From: Opitutus sp.
GTDB taxonomy: Bacteria > Verrucomicrobiota > Verrucomicrobiia > Opitutales > Opitutaceae
Assembly (NCBI GenBank): GCA_009695305.1
Contig: SIBG01000014.1
Coordinates: forward strand, 1 to 58,946
Reading direction: 5' to 3'
DNA: 58,946 nucleotides
Shown here: positions 28,040 to 36,201 of the stretch, piece by piece
How the letters are laid out: each line of letters opens with the position of its first letter
Numbering within the stretch: position 1 is the first letter of the stretch
Program-made: the position numbers and the translations under genes
The notes under the pieces: generated by a model
Database searches by the model: none
What the model saw: only the letters and a program-made list of their open reading frames with translations
Told to the model about the DNA's origin: nothing

Positions 28040-28437
28040 GACGGCCGATTCGAGGGGTGAAAATGAGCGGGCCGCTGGCCCACCCGCGATGCAGTCGAGT
28101 GCCGTCCCCGCGGAGGCGCAAAAACATTTTCACCCCCATCCGGTCCGCGCTGGTCGCCGCGTTCATGGCCGCACCTGCTTCTCCGATCAGGCGCAGCCGG
28201 TGCGATCCCACCCCGCCGTTGATTTCAGAGGATTGGCGCAGATGGGTCTTCCAAGACCTCGGGGATAAAGTCGGGCAAGGAAACAGATTGAACCACCGAG
28301 CACAAAGACGCCAAGATCCGGACGCAGCCGAAGGGTCTTCTCTAGGCCTTTGGGTCTCGATGGTGAATGCCTCGTGGCTCATGAGGACGATTCTTTGTTC
28401 GGTTTCGTGACCGGCGACGTTTAGAGAGTAAACCGTC
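28040..28437. other. Divergent intergenic region upstream of the first sigma cassette
   Basis: These 398 bases hold no supported gene. They include a stretch of the ACCACCGAGCACAAAGACGCC type, a dispersed repeat in many bacteria, at about 28293-28315. A small palindrome GTTTA-GAGAG-TAAAC (28419-28433) ends four bases before the start codon of the sigma gene at 28438. The promoters of both divergent genes must lie here, but I cannot place boxes with confidence. Confidence 0.45.
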
Positions 28438-30003
28438 ATGAGCGATGACACCGAACTCCTCCGCCGCTACGCCCACGAAAAGTCCGAGGGGGCGTTCGCC
28501 GAGCTCGTCCGCCGGCACCTCGATCTCGTCTATTCCGCCGCACTCCGCCGACTCGGCGGTGATGCCCACCGCGCGAAGGACGTGGCGCAGCAGGTCTTCA
28601 CGACGCTCGCGCGCGACGCGAAGAAACTTTCCCGCCACGCCGTGCTGACCGCGTGGCTCTACACCGCGACCCGCAACGCCGCCATCGACCTCATTCGCTC
28701 CGAACAACGCCGCCACGCCCGCGAGCAGGAGGCCTCCACCATGCAAAACCTTTTCGCCGCGAGCCCTGACACCGACTGGGAAAAACTCCGCCCCGTGCTC
28801 GACCACATGATGGACGAACTCAGCGACGCCGACCGCTCCGCCGTGCTGCTGCGCTTTTTCGAGAAACGCGGTTTCACCGAAGTCGGTGCCGCACTCCACC
28901 TCACCGAGGACGCTGCACGGATGCGCGTCGATCGCGCGCTCGAAAAACTACGCGCACTCCTCGCGCGGCGTGGCGTCACATCGACGGCCGGTGCGCTGAG
29001 CGCCGTGCTGGCAAATCAGGCAGTCGCGATCGCACCGGCTGGACTGGCCGCGAGCATCAAGGGCGCGGCGCTCGCCTCTGCCAGCGGCACCGCGGCTTCG
29101 ACGCTGGGTATTCTCCAATTTATGAGCACGACAAAATCTGCCGTTGGCGCCGCGGCAATCATCGCGATTCTCGCGCTCGGCACCGCGGGCTACCAAGTCC
29201 ATGCGCTGCGCGACGCCGAATCTGCGTTGGTCGTCGCGGATCAAAACCACGCAGCCTTCGCCGCCACGCTGCGCGGTTTGGAACGCCAAGCGCAGGCCAC
29301 GGAGCAGGAGGCGGCGCAGCTCCAGCAGCGCGCACAGGAGATCCGCGCAACAGACGCTGCGGCAACAACGCCAGCGAGCACCGCGCCTGACGAGTGGAAC
29401 CCCATCAAGGAAGGAGCCGCGTTTCTGGAACGCCATCCAGAGGTGAAACAGACCATCATCGAGGAGATGAATGGCGCGGTCCTTCGACGGTATGGACCGC
29501 TTCTCAAAAAACTCGGCCTGACGCCGGCCCAAATCGCACAGTTCCAGGATCTGGCGCGTGAGAGCCGCGCTATTTCCACCGCGGTGACGAGCGACGGAAA
29601 GACCGGCCGCTTATATTACTCGACGGGATTGTCGCGGGACGAAGCTCAAAATGGAATTCACGCACTGCTGGGTGAAGATGGATTCGAGCAATTCAAGAAC
29701 TTCACCAACTCAGCCGGCCCCGCGCGCCTGTTCACCTCCCAGGTGGCCGAGATGCTCTGCTTCAGCGACACACCGCTGCGCCCGCAGCAGGCGGATCAAT
29801 TGATCGCCGTTTTGTCCACGAACTGGCCCAACTCCAACCGGTGGAGTGACGCCGACGAAAACGATATCGACGCCAAGGCTCGCGGCATGTTTTCCGCCGT
29901 TCAGTTGCCGGCGTGGAACGCCTTTGTCGACTACCTGCGGCTTCGCAAGGCGGCCGACCTCGAGCGCATCCGGGCGGCTGCCAAGGCGAACTCCAGCCGA
30001 TGA
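28438..30003 (+). CDS. ECF sigma factor with membrane segment and C-terminal sensor-like extension (cassette 1)
   Basis: The product has 521 residues, far longer than a normal ECF sigma factor. Region 2 lies at about 15-90 (AFAELVRRHLDLVYSA, DVAQQVFTTLAR, WLYTATRNAAID) and region 4 at about 117-178 (LSDADRSAVLLRFFEKRGF, LTEDAARMRVDRALEKL). An Ala/Gly-rich linker (180-230) leads to a hydrophobic segment at about 234-254, a coiled coil to about 305, and a helical domain with LGLTPAQIAQF (359-369) and TPLRPQQADQL (445-455). One membrane span would place the tail outside the cytoplasm. Its TGA overlaps the ATG of the partner gene by ATGA. Confidence 0.88.
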   Translation: MSDDTELLRRYAHEKSEGAFAELVRRHLDLVYSAALRRLGGDAHRAKDVAQQVFTTLARDAKKLSRHAVLTAWLYTATRNAAIDLIRSEQRRHAREQEASTMQNLFAASPDTDWEKLRPVLDHMMDELSDADRSAVLLRFFEKRGFTEVGAALHLTEDAARMRVDRALEKLRALLARRGVTSTAGALSAVLANQAVAIAPAGLAASIKGAALASASGTAASTLGILQFMSTTKSAVGAAAIIAILALGTAGYQVHALRDAESALVVADQNHAAFAATLRGLERQAQATEQEAAQLQQRAQEIRATDAAATTPASTAPDEWNPIKEGAAFLERHPEVKQTIIEEMNGAVLRRYGPLLKKLGLTPAQIAQFQDLARESRAISTAVTSDGKTGRLYYSTGLSRDEAQNGIHALLGEDGFEQFKNFTNSAGPARLFTSQVAEMLCFSDTPLRPQQADQLIAVLSTNWPNSNRWSDADENDIDAKARGMFSAVQLPAWNAFVDYLRLRKAADLERIRAAAKANSSR

Positions 30004-30950
30004 AAACACGTCTCTTCGTTGTGGCGGGCGTCGTCACGGTAGTGGCACTGGTGGTCGCCTGGAGGTCGGCCGCGGTTATCCGCGAGCGCGAGGCGGCGCG
30101 CGATCAGTTGCGGCAGCAGATTGATTCGGCCCGTTCGCGTGGCGAACGCCTCCGGGAGCGGCTGGCCCGTGCCGAGACTGAAACAGCCAGGTGGTCTGCG
30201 ACTCGTGCTGCGGCCAAGGCACCGGTAACGCGGAGCGCCGGGGCGGTCGACGCATCGGGCGCGGATCGCGGTGCAGCTCCCGATTGGCCCGCGTTGCTCG
30301 CGCGTTTCCGCGAGGACAACCGCTCGCCGTATCTTCACCTGCAACGGTTGGCGACGCTGCGCCAGGACCTCCCCGGCGATGAACCGCTCCTCCGCGCCCT
30401 TGGATTATCTCCGGCGCAAATCGACCAATTCAACAAGATCACCGCCGCTTGCGCGGAGAAGCATTGGGATTATCAGGCGATTGCGGCGGCGGCGATCGTC
30501 CCGGCCAATGACTCGACGCTCGCGAAGCTCAAGGCCCAGGCCGATGCGGAAAAGGCCGACGCGTTACGGGAACTGGCAGGAGATGCCATCTATCCTCGAT
30601 TGCGCGAGCATCAGCGGACGGAGAACGCGCGCAAACTGGCCAAGAGCTTCGCCGCGACGGAGGCGATGGCCGGCGCCACGGTCCCACCGGTTCTGCTCGC
30701 ACAATTGGTTCAGGTTATCGCCAACGGCAGCGCCAGCTATCTCGCGGGGCAACCGGTGTCTCAAAACGACATCGACTGGGGAAAAGTCGGGGCGCAGGTT
30801 CGCCCGATGCTTTCCGACGCGCAGTGGGCATCATTTCAAAGCGACCGGTTCATCGGCGCATACCGCGACTCCCAGCGCACGGAGGCCGCCATCCGGAAGG
30901 CCGTGCAGGACGCCGGGGCCACAGCTAACGCGAAACCGCCGGGCAGCTGA
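30000..30950 (+). CDS. Membrane-anchored partner of the extended ECF sigma factor (cassette 1)
   Basis: The product has 316 residues. Residues 5-22 form one hydrophobic segment (VVAGVVTVVALVVAW), followed by a charged coiled coil to about 70. The rest is helical and carries LGLSPAQIDQF (135-145) and, near the end, IDWGKVGAQVRPMLSDAQW, the same type of motifs as in the extension of the sigma factor. The ATG at 30000 overlaps the sigma stop (ATGA), which implies translational coupling. It has no recognised anti-sigma domain. The role is unknown; a periplasmic sensor or antagonist for the tethered sigma factor is an inference. Confidence 0.78.
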   Translation: MKTRLFVVAGVVTVVALVVAWRSAAVIREREAARDQLRQQIDSARSRGERLRERLARAETETARWSATRAAAKAPVTRSAGAVDASGADRGAAPDWPALLARFREDNRSPYLHLQRLATLRQDLPGDEPLLRALGLSPAQIDQFNKITAACAEKHWDYQAIAAAAIVPANDSTLAKLKAQADAEKADALRELAGDAIYPRLREHQRTENARKLAKSFAATEAMAGATVPPVLLAQLVQVIANGSASYLAGQPVSQNDIDWGKVGAQVRPMLSDAQWASFQSDRFIGAYRDSQRTEAAIRKAVQDAGATANAKPPGS

Positions 30951-30957
30951 CGCTCTC

Positions 30958-31480
30958 CGGAGGTGATAGCTCAATTGCGGCGGGTAGACGTAGCCCATGG
31001 TTTGGTGGGCGACGTTTTTGCGGTAGAGCGGGTCTTGCATCAACGTCACGCGGCGGCGCGCGGTCGGGATCGTCGTCGTGTAAACGCGCAGTTCGCCGGG
31101 GACGCTCACGATGATTTCTTCGCGCCAGTCGCCACAGATGTCGGCGACGGAAATGAAGCGGCCTTCGAATTCGCCGATTTTTTCGGCGCCGTATTTCATG
31201 ATTGTGCTCGTGCCGCCGCCGCCGCCGCGTCCGCCGCCGCTACCCGGGGGCGGAAAATTGCGGCCAGGAATGTAGGCCTTGGTCGATCCTTCGCCCCACC
31301 AGAGCGCGCGCGGACTCAGGCCGCCGAGATCTTCCTCGGTGATGAGTTCGCCGGTCGCGGCGGAGTAAACCCATTTGCCGGTGCCATCCTGCTCGGCGCC
31401 GTAGAATTCGATGCCGAGCACCGATGCCTTGCGTGGAGACGAAGCGTCGCTGGCTCCGATAACGCAGCCCCGCGTAGAAC
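30958..31480 (-). pseudogene. Remnant of a PL11-type rhamnogalacturonan lyase (C-terminal part)
   Basis: The minus-strand frame reads TRGCVIGASDASSP, VLGIEFYGAEQDGTGKW, ITEEDLGGLSPRALWW, STKAYIPGRNF, then GEFEGRFISVADICGDWREE, ELRVYTTTIPTARRRVTLM and QDPLYRKNVAHQTMGYVYPP. These are hallmarks of the C-terminal propeller of PL11 rhamnogalacturonan lyases. The N-terminal part is missing, and at the 3' side the frame runs into the sigma partner gene only about 8 bases away without an own stop. At the 5' side it abuts the stop of the amidohydrolase gene. It is a decayed leftover. Confidence 0.8.
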
Positions 31481-31489
31481 GAGCCGCCC

Positions 31490-32509
31490 TCAACCCTTCG
31501 CAAGCACGGGCTGGCCCGGTTCGCGTTTCACCCAGCGGTAGGCGGCGACGGAGTTTTTCCAGAAATATTTTTCCGCGACGGCCCGAGGCTTGGTTTTGAA
31601 AAACTCGCGCACGACATTCAGCACCATCGGATATTCGGCCCACTGGTCGCTGTTCGGCCAGTCGCTGCCGTAAAGCACGCGGTCCTCGCCGAACACGCTC
31701 CAGAGTTCCTCCAGCCGCGCGCGGTAAAACGCCGGATCTTCCGGGACGCGGCCATCTACGCGGCGCAGAACCTGCGAGAGTTTCACGTAGACTTGGGGAC
31801 GCTGCCCGAGCTCGCGGACGTTGGCCTGATGGGCGCGGGCTGCGGTGGCGTCTCCCGGCGGATTCAACTGCGGCAGATGATCGATGATCACGCGGAGAGT
31901 TGGAACTTTGTCGGTTACACGGACCACGGCCTCGATCAGCGCGGGATTGGGATTCGCCGTGTCGAGGGTGAGCCCAGCGTCCGCGAGCGCCTTGAGGTCG
32001 GCCACGAATTCCGGTTTCGCCAGCTCGGCGCCGAGATTCCGGTCCCAGAGATTTCCGTAGCGAATGCCGCGGAAAAGGGGATTGCGGCGAAAGCGATCCA
32101 GGTTGGCGCGGAAGCCGGGTTTGCCCGGCTCCAGGTTGCCGACAGTGCCGACGATGATCGTGTCGTTTGCGGCGACATCCAGCACCCACTGGTTGTCCTC
32201 GAGCAGGGTGCTGCACTCGACCTCGATGGCGCCGCGGACCCCGAGCGGCGCGGCGAGCGACCGGTAGCGGGCCGGCAACGCGGGCTTATAGAGCACGGCA
32301 TTGTTCGGCGTGGGCCACGGGACGCCCTGCGGCCGCGCGGTGTCGAACAGATGAATGTGGGTGTCGATGATCGGAATTTCACCGAGTGGCTCGGCGGCCA
32401 GCGCGTGTTGTAACACACCCGGGAGCGCGGTCGCCGCCACCGCAGTTTTCACAAAGCTGCGGCGCGAGAGTTGAGTGGATGCGAGCGGGCTCGTTGGGGA
32501 TTCAAGCAT
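31490..32509 (-). CDS. Exported COG3618-type amidohydrolase (lactonase-like)
   Basis: The product has 339 residues with a Tat-like leader (LSRRSFVKTAVAATALPG). The TIM-barrel metal motif IDTHIHLFDT follows at about residue 48, RVIIDHLPQLN and the late LYGSDWPNSDQW match the COG3618 group, which includes L-fuconolactonase and L-rhamnono-lactonase. It may open a sugar lactone in the periplasm. Its ATG at 32509 overlaps the stop of a gene fragment directly upstream, as in an operon. Confidence 0.88.
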   Translation of the reverse strand: MLESPTSPLASTQLSRRSFVKTAVAATALPGVLQHALAAEPLGEIPIIDTHIHLFDTARPQGVPWPTPNNAVLYKPALPARYRSLAAPLGVRGAIEVECSTLLEDNQWVLDVAANDTIIVGTVGNLEPGKPGFRANLDRFRRNPLFRGIRYGNLWDRNLGAELAKPEFVADLKALADAGLTLDTANPNPALIEAVVRVTDKVPTLRVIIDHLPQLNPPGDATAARAHQANVRELGQRPQVYVKLSQVLRRVDGRVPEDPAFYRARLEELWSVFGEDRVLYGSDWPNSDQWAEYPMVLNVVREFFKTKPRAVAEKYFWKNSVAAYRWVKREPGQPVLAKG

Positions 32510-32633
32510 GCGTCGGATAGTGGCGGACCGTCGGCTCGCTCCAAGTGCGGAATTCGGTGTCGGTGATCGACGGGAGGTTCAGGCGGTGAAGGAAGTGGCG
32601 CAGATACGACCCTTTGACACGCCCCGGCGTGCG
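32502..32633 (-). pseudogene. 3' fragment of an unidentified gene upstream of the amidohydrolase
   Basis: A short open frame on the minus strand reads SYLRHFLHRLNLPSITD and then RTWSEPTVRHYPTHA before a TGA that overlaps the amidohydrolase ATG (CATGCTTGA). It looks like real protein sequence. An in-frame TAA directly precedes it, and the YchJ gene starts on the other strand at 32651. The most likely reading is the tail of a gene that once led this operon. I do not recognise the family. Confidence 0.4.
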
Positions 32634-32650
32634 CCATTAAGTCTGTGCAC

Positions 32651-33172
32651 ATGCCGACTCCACTCGCCGCCCGTCCGTTGCCGCAATCCGACTCGCCGTG
32701 TCCGTGCGGGAGCGGGCAGACGTTTGGCGTGTGTTGCGAGCCGATCATCAAGCTGCAGCGGCTCGCGGCGACGGCAGAGCAGTTGATGCGGTCGCGGTTC
32801 ACGGCCCACGCGATCCGGGATTACGCTCATCTGCACCGCACTTATCTCGAGACGTCCCGCCAGCCCTACGTCGAAGAGACGGGTGGCGACGATGTGGTCT
32901 GGACGCGGTTGGTCATCCACGCGCACGAACCCGGCCCGAAGCCCGACACGGCGTTCGTGGATTTCTCGGCGTATTTTCAGGCCGAGGGCGGCGAGCAGGC
33001 GATGCACGAGAAATCAGAATTCCAGCGCATCGGCGGCACGTGGTTTTTTGTCCGCCCGGTGCGGAACGGCCCTGCGCCGATCAAGTCCGCGCACCCCAAG
33101 GTCGGCCGCAACGATCCCTGTCCCTGCGGCAGCGGGAAAAAGCACAAGCACTGCTGCCTCCGGGTGGCGTGA
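32651..33172 (+). CDS. ychJ: YchJ-family protein with two SEC-C zinc motifs
   Basis: The product has 173 residues from the ATG at 32651; a GTG at 32645 is an alternative. It has a SEC-C motif at each end, [15 protein letters not shown] and [15 protein letters not shown], each with the Cys ligands for zinc, and a central NTF2-like domain ([22 protein letters not shown]). This is the YchJ/UPF0225 layout. The biochemical role is not known. Confidence 0.9.
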   Translation: MPTPLAARPLPQSDSPCPCGSGQTFGVCCEPIIKLQRLAATAEQLMRSRFTAHAIRDYAHLHRTYLETSRQPYVEETGGDDVVWTRLVIHAHEPGPKPDTAFVDFSAYFQAEGGEQAMHEKSEFQRIGGTWFFVRPVRNGPAPIKSAHPKVGRNDPCPCGSGKKHKHCCLRVA

Positions 33173-33208
33173 ACTTTTCGCGATCCACTGCGAAAGCAGT
33201 AACCTGGT

Positions 33209-33280
33209 TGAAACGCGGAGAACGCGGAGCGCACGGAGAACGAAAACGACTGCTTCGCGTTCTCCGTGTTCTCCACGTTG
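33209..33280. repeat. Inverted repeat built of CGGAGAACGCGGAG units
   Basis: The left arm reads ACGCGGAGAACGCGGAG and the right arm, about 33262-33280, reads CTCCGTGTTCTCCACGT. It belongs to a class of dispersed repeats of the type found near 28293 and 58737 in this window. It lies between the ychJ-type and HbpS-type genes. Confidence 0.6.
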
Positions 33281-33427
33281 AAAGTTTGGTGAGATCGATG
33301 ACCTGTTCGCCATTCGCTCGATCAGCCCAAGCTGACGGACTGGCCTATTTTCCTTTTGCTGTCGCGCCGCGACATCCCTGAGACTCGCAGCCGAACGTTC
33401 GCTCCAACCACCCCTGCTCCGCCTCCC

Positions 33428-33910
33428 ATGAAACTTCCTCTCTTCCGAACTCTCCTTGTCACTGCTTGCCTCGCGATTTTCTCGCTGCCGTTGCATGCCC
33501 AGCTCGTCACCAAAACCACGCTCAGCCTGGAACTCGCGAAAAAAATCGCCGCGAAGGCCGAGGCGGAGGCGGCCAAGAACAAATGGACCATGGTCATCGC
33601 CATCGTGGATGACGGGGGAAACTTGATCTATCTGGCTAAAATGGATGGCACTCAGATTGGCAGCATCGACGTCGCGCAGGAAAAAGCGCGGACCGCCCTA
33701 AAATTCAAACGCCCGACCAAGGTATTCGAAGATGTTGTGGCCGGGGGCCGGACGGCGATCCTGTCATTGCCCGGAGTGGTCGCGATCGAGGGCGGTCTTC
33801 CGCTTGTCGTCGATGGCGCTTATGTTGGAGCGATCGGCGTCAGCGGCATGAAGTCGACCGAGGACGGCGTAGCGGCCGAGGCCGGCGCCTCGGTGTTGGC
33901 GAAAAAATAG
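33428..33910 (+). CDS. Exported HbpS/GlcG-family protein (DUF336)
   Basis: The product has 160 residues from the ATG at 33428, with a signal peptide at 1-24 (FSLPLHAQ). The rest is the HbpS/GlcG fold: TTLSLELAKKIAAKAEAEA, MVIAIVDDGGNLIYLAKMDG, and GGLPLVVDGAYVGAIGVSG. Members bind haem or cobalamin or help in glycolate use. The exported form may bind a redox ligand. It lies 37 bases before an SDR gene on the same strand. Confidence 0.88.
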   Translation: MKLPLFRTLLVTACLAIFSLPLHAQLVTKTTLSLELAKKIAAKAEAEAAKNKWTMVIAIVDDGGNLIYLAKMDGTQIGSIDVAQEKARTALKFKRPTKVFEDVVAGGRTAILSLPGVVAIEGGLPLVVDGAYVGAIGVSGMKSTEDGVAAEAGASVLAKK

Positions 33911-33947
33911 GTGCGGGCCGGAGGGGAAACCCGTCCTGCTGCCTCCG

Positions 33948-34772
33948 ATGAATCACTCCGTTCGTCATCCCGTCGCCGGTCGGTTTGCCGGCAAGGTCGC
34001 GCTCGTGACGGGCGGCACGCATGGCATCGGCTTCGCGATCGCGCTCGAACTGTGGCGCGAGGGCGCGGCGGTCGTGGTGAGCGGATTGCCGGCGGACGAG
34101 GCGGAGGGACGCGCGGCGTTTGCCGCCGCCGGATGTTCCCCGCTGATCGTGAGCGGCGATTTGATCGAGGAGAAATTCTGCCGCGCGCTCGTGGCCCAGG
34201 CCCTCGCCCGGCACGGGCGCGTGGATTTCTTGGTGAACAACGCGTTTTCGTTTCTCGCGAAGGGGCTCGATGCGACGCCGGCGGATTTTGCGCGGTCGTT
34301 CGGCGTGGGGCCGGTGGCGTTTGCGCTGCTCACGCAACTTGTGGCCGAGCCGATGAAACGGCAGGGCGGGGGCGCGATCGTGAACGTCTCGAGCATTTCC
34401 GCGTGGGTCGCGCAGCCCAACCGCTGGACTTACAACCTCGCGAAAGGCGCGGTCGCGCAGCTCACGCGCTGCGCGGCGCTCGACCTCGCGCCGCATCGGA
34501 TCCGCGTGAACAGCGTGAGCCCGGGCTGGATCTGGACGCGCGAGGTCGACAAGGCCGCTGGCGGCGACCGCGCGAAGTTCGATCCGATCTGGGGCCAGTT
34601 TCACATGCTCGGGCGGACGGGTCACCCGGTGGAAATCGCGGGGCCGGTGTTGTTTTTGTTGAGTGACGATGCCTCGTTTATCACCGGCACCGACCTGCCC
34701 GTCGACGGCGGCTACAACGGCCTCGGTCCCGAGGGGCTCGGGCAGAACACGAAGGTCGCCGGCACCCAGTAA
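33948..34772 (+). CDS. Short-chain dehydrogenase/reductase (SDR)
   Basis: The product has 274 residues. The Rossmann start is KVALVTGGTHGIGFAIA (TGxxxGIG), with NNAFSF as the NNAG-like motif, SSISAWVAQ supplying the catalytic Ser, and YNLAKGA supplying Tyr and Lys. The C-terminal end FITGTDLPVDGGY is classical. It should use NAD(P)H in the cytoplasm. It is followed after 16 bases by an amidohydrolase/lactonase gene, so oxidation of a sugar to its lactone and then hydrolysis is a fitting two-step pathway, by inference. Confidence 0.92.
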   Translation: MNHSVRHPVAGRFAGKVALVTGGTHGIGFAIALELWREGAAVVVSGLPADEAEGRAAFAAAGCSPLIVSGDLIEEKFCRALVAQALARHGRVDFLVNNAFSFLAKGLDATPADFARSFGVGPVAFALLTQLVAEPMKRQGGGAIVNVSSISAWVAQPNRWTYNLAKGAVAQLTRCAALDLAPHRIRVNSVSPGWIWTREVDKAAGGDRAKFDPIWGQFHMLGRTGHPVEIAGPVLFLLSDDASFITGTDLPVDGGYNGLGPEGLGQNTKVAGTQ

Positions 34773-34788
34773 GCGGAGATTCGTTCTC

Positions 34789-35640
34789 ATGCCGAACTTC
34801 CCCATCGTCGATACGCACCTGCACCTTTGGGACCTCGGGCGCCTGCGTTACCCGTGGCTCGCGAGCGTGCCCGCGCTCAACAAAAACCATCTGATCGACG
34901 ACTATCGCCGCGCGTGCGGCTCGGTGGCGGTCGCGAAGATGGTGTTTCTTCAGTGCGAGTGCGATGCCACGCAACATCTGGCGGAGGCCGACTGGGTGAC
35001 CGAGGTCGCGCGCACCGATCCGCGCATTCGCGGCATCGTGCCGTGGGCGCCGGTCGAGCGAGGCGAGGCGGCGGGCGACGCGTTGTCGCAGCTGGCCGCA
35101 AACCCGCTGGTGAAAGGCATCCGGCGGATCATCCAGTTTGAGGCGGACCAGGGATTTTGCCTGAAACCGGAATTCGTGCGCGGCGTGCAGTTGCTGCACA
35201 CCCACGGGCTGAGTTTCGACCTCTGCATCAACCACCGGCAGCTCGCCAATACGATCAAGCTCGTGCGGCAGTGCCCCAACGTGAGCTTCGTCCTCGATCA
35301 CATCGGCAAGCCCGACATCAAGGCCGGCCTGCTCGATCCCTGGCGCGCCGAACTCCGGGAACTGTCGCGGCTCGAAAACGTATGGTGTAAGGTGAGCGGC
35401 CTCGTCACGGAGGCGGACTTCGCGACGTGGACGCCCGCCGATCTCCGGCCGTATCTCGACCACGTGATCGACTGCTTCGGCTTCGGCCGCGTGATGTTCG
35501 GGGGCGACTGGCCGGTGAGCACGCAGGCCACCGACTACCCGCGCTGGGTCGCCACGCTGGACGACGCTCTCCGCGGTTGTTCGCCGGATGAGCTGCGCCA
35601 GCTCTACGTGACTAACGCGGAAAAATTCTACCGCGTGTGA
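34789..35640 (+). CDS. COG3618-type amidohydrolase, L-fuconolactonase-like
   Basis: The product has 283 residues and no signal peptide. PIVDTHLHLWDLGRLRYPW is the typical start of L-fuconolactonase-like proteins, followed by GIRRIIQFE, FVLDHIGKPDI, WCKVSGLVTEAD and MFGGDWPVS with the metal Asp. It should hydrolyse a sugar lactone to the acid. The ATG at 34789 was chosen because the longer frame upstream lies in the SDR gene. It is likely cotranscribed with the SDR gene. Confidence 0.9.
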   Translation: MPNFPIVDTHLHLWDLGRLRYPWLASVPALNKNHLIDDYRRACGSVAVAKMVFLQCECDATQHLAEADWVTEVARTDPRIRGIVPWAPVERGEAAGDALSQLAANPLVKGIRRIIQFEADQGFCLKPEFVRGVQLLHTHGLSFDLCINHRQLANTIKLVRQCPNVSFVLDHIGKPDIKAGLLDPWRAELRELSRLENVWCKVSGLVTEADFATWTPADLRPYLDHVIDCFGFGRVMFGGDWPVSTQATDYPRWVATLDDALRGCSPDELRQLYVTNAEKFYRV

Positions 35641-35669
35641 GCTCGCGATGGTTCGCGCCATCGCGAGCT
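35640..35669. terminator. Hairpin between convergent lactonase and Dabb genes
   Basis: AGCTCGCGATGG (35640-35651) pairs with CCATCGCGAGCT (35658-35669) around a 6-base loop. It starts on the last base of the lactonase stop codon and lies before the convergent Dabb gene. There is no T tract, so intrinsic termination is not certain. Confidence 0.6.
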
Positions 35670-35686
35670 ATGACCCGCGGTCCCGC

Positions 35687-36055
35687 TCAGTTCGTGATGT
35701 CGAAGGTCGTGCTCTCCTCGCGGATCGGCAGATAGAGTTTATACCAATCCTTCTGCGCCGGGCTGTCGGCGTAGGCCTTCAGCGCGGCCTCGTCGGCGAA
35801 CTCCATCACGATGGCGTTGGCTTTGCCGCCCTGGACCTTGATGGATTTTACCCACACGCGCGTGATGCCCTTGTAGGCGGCGGGCAGTGCTTTCACGCCG
35901 TCGAGGGCCGCCTTGATCTGTTCCGGCTTCGTGCCTTCTTTCCAGGCCACCGTGACCACGTGGATCACGGATTTTGGAGCCGTTTGCGCCGAGGCGGTGG
36001 CCGCGCCGAGTGTGAGCAGGGCGACGGTGAGGAGGGAGGAGAGCAGTTTTTTCAT
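35687..36055 (-). CDS. Exported Dabb-family (stress-responsive A/B barrel) protein
   Basis: The product has 122 residues with a signal peptide (LLTLGAATASAQ). The mature part is a dimeric alpha-beta-barrel-like domain: VIHVVTVAWKEGTKPEQ, VKALPAAYKGITRVWV and FADEAALKAYADSPAQ. Dabb proteins are small dimers with few known functions. The ATG at 36055 gives the complete signal peptide. It is separated from a lipid kinase gene by about 146 bases. Confidence 0.85.
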   Translation of the reverse strand: MKKLLSSLLTVALLTLGAATASAQTAPKSVIHVVTVAWKEGTKPEQIKAALDGVKALPAAYKGITRVWVKSIKVQGGKANAIVMEFADEAALKAYADSPAQKDWYKLYLPIREESTTFDITN

Positions 36056-36201
36056 GATGTTGTCTTCGAGGTTGGGAGTGTTTCGCGCGGCGCGGAGGTC
36101 GGGTGAACGACCGGCGGCGCGCGAAAGTGATTCGCAGAGTTTTGCGCGGGAGGACGGCGGAGGGGAAGACTTAAAATTATCCTGGCCAGGCGCGGGGCAC
36201 T

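Noticed and set aside
26048..28060. A 670-codon plus-strand frame opposite the esterase gene
   Set aside because: The minus frame shows signal peptide and GRSGG triad motifs; the plus frame has low-complexity Arg/Glu/Val composition typical of an antisense shadow.
30000..30950. Reading the sigma partners as anti-sigma factors of the zinc-binding type
   Set aside because: No HxxxCxxC motif or cytoplasmic anti-sigma helices are present; only about five residues precede the membrane segment, leaving no cytoplasmic domain to bind a sigma factor.
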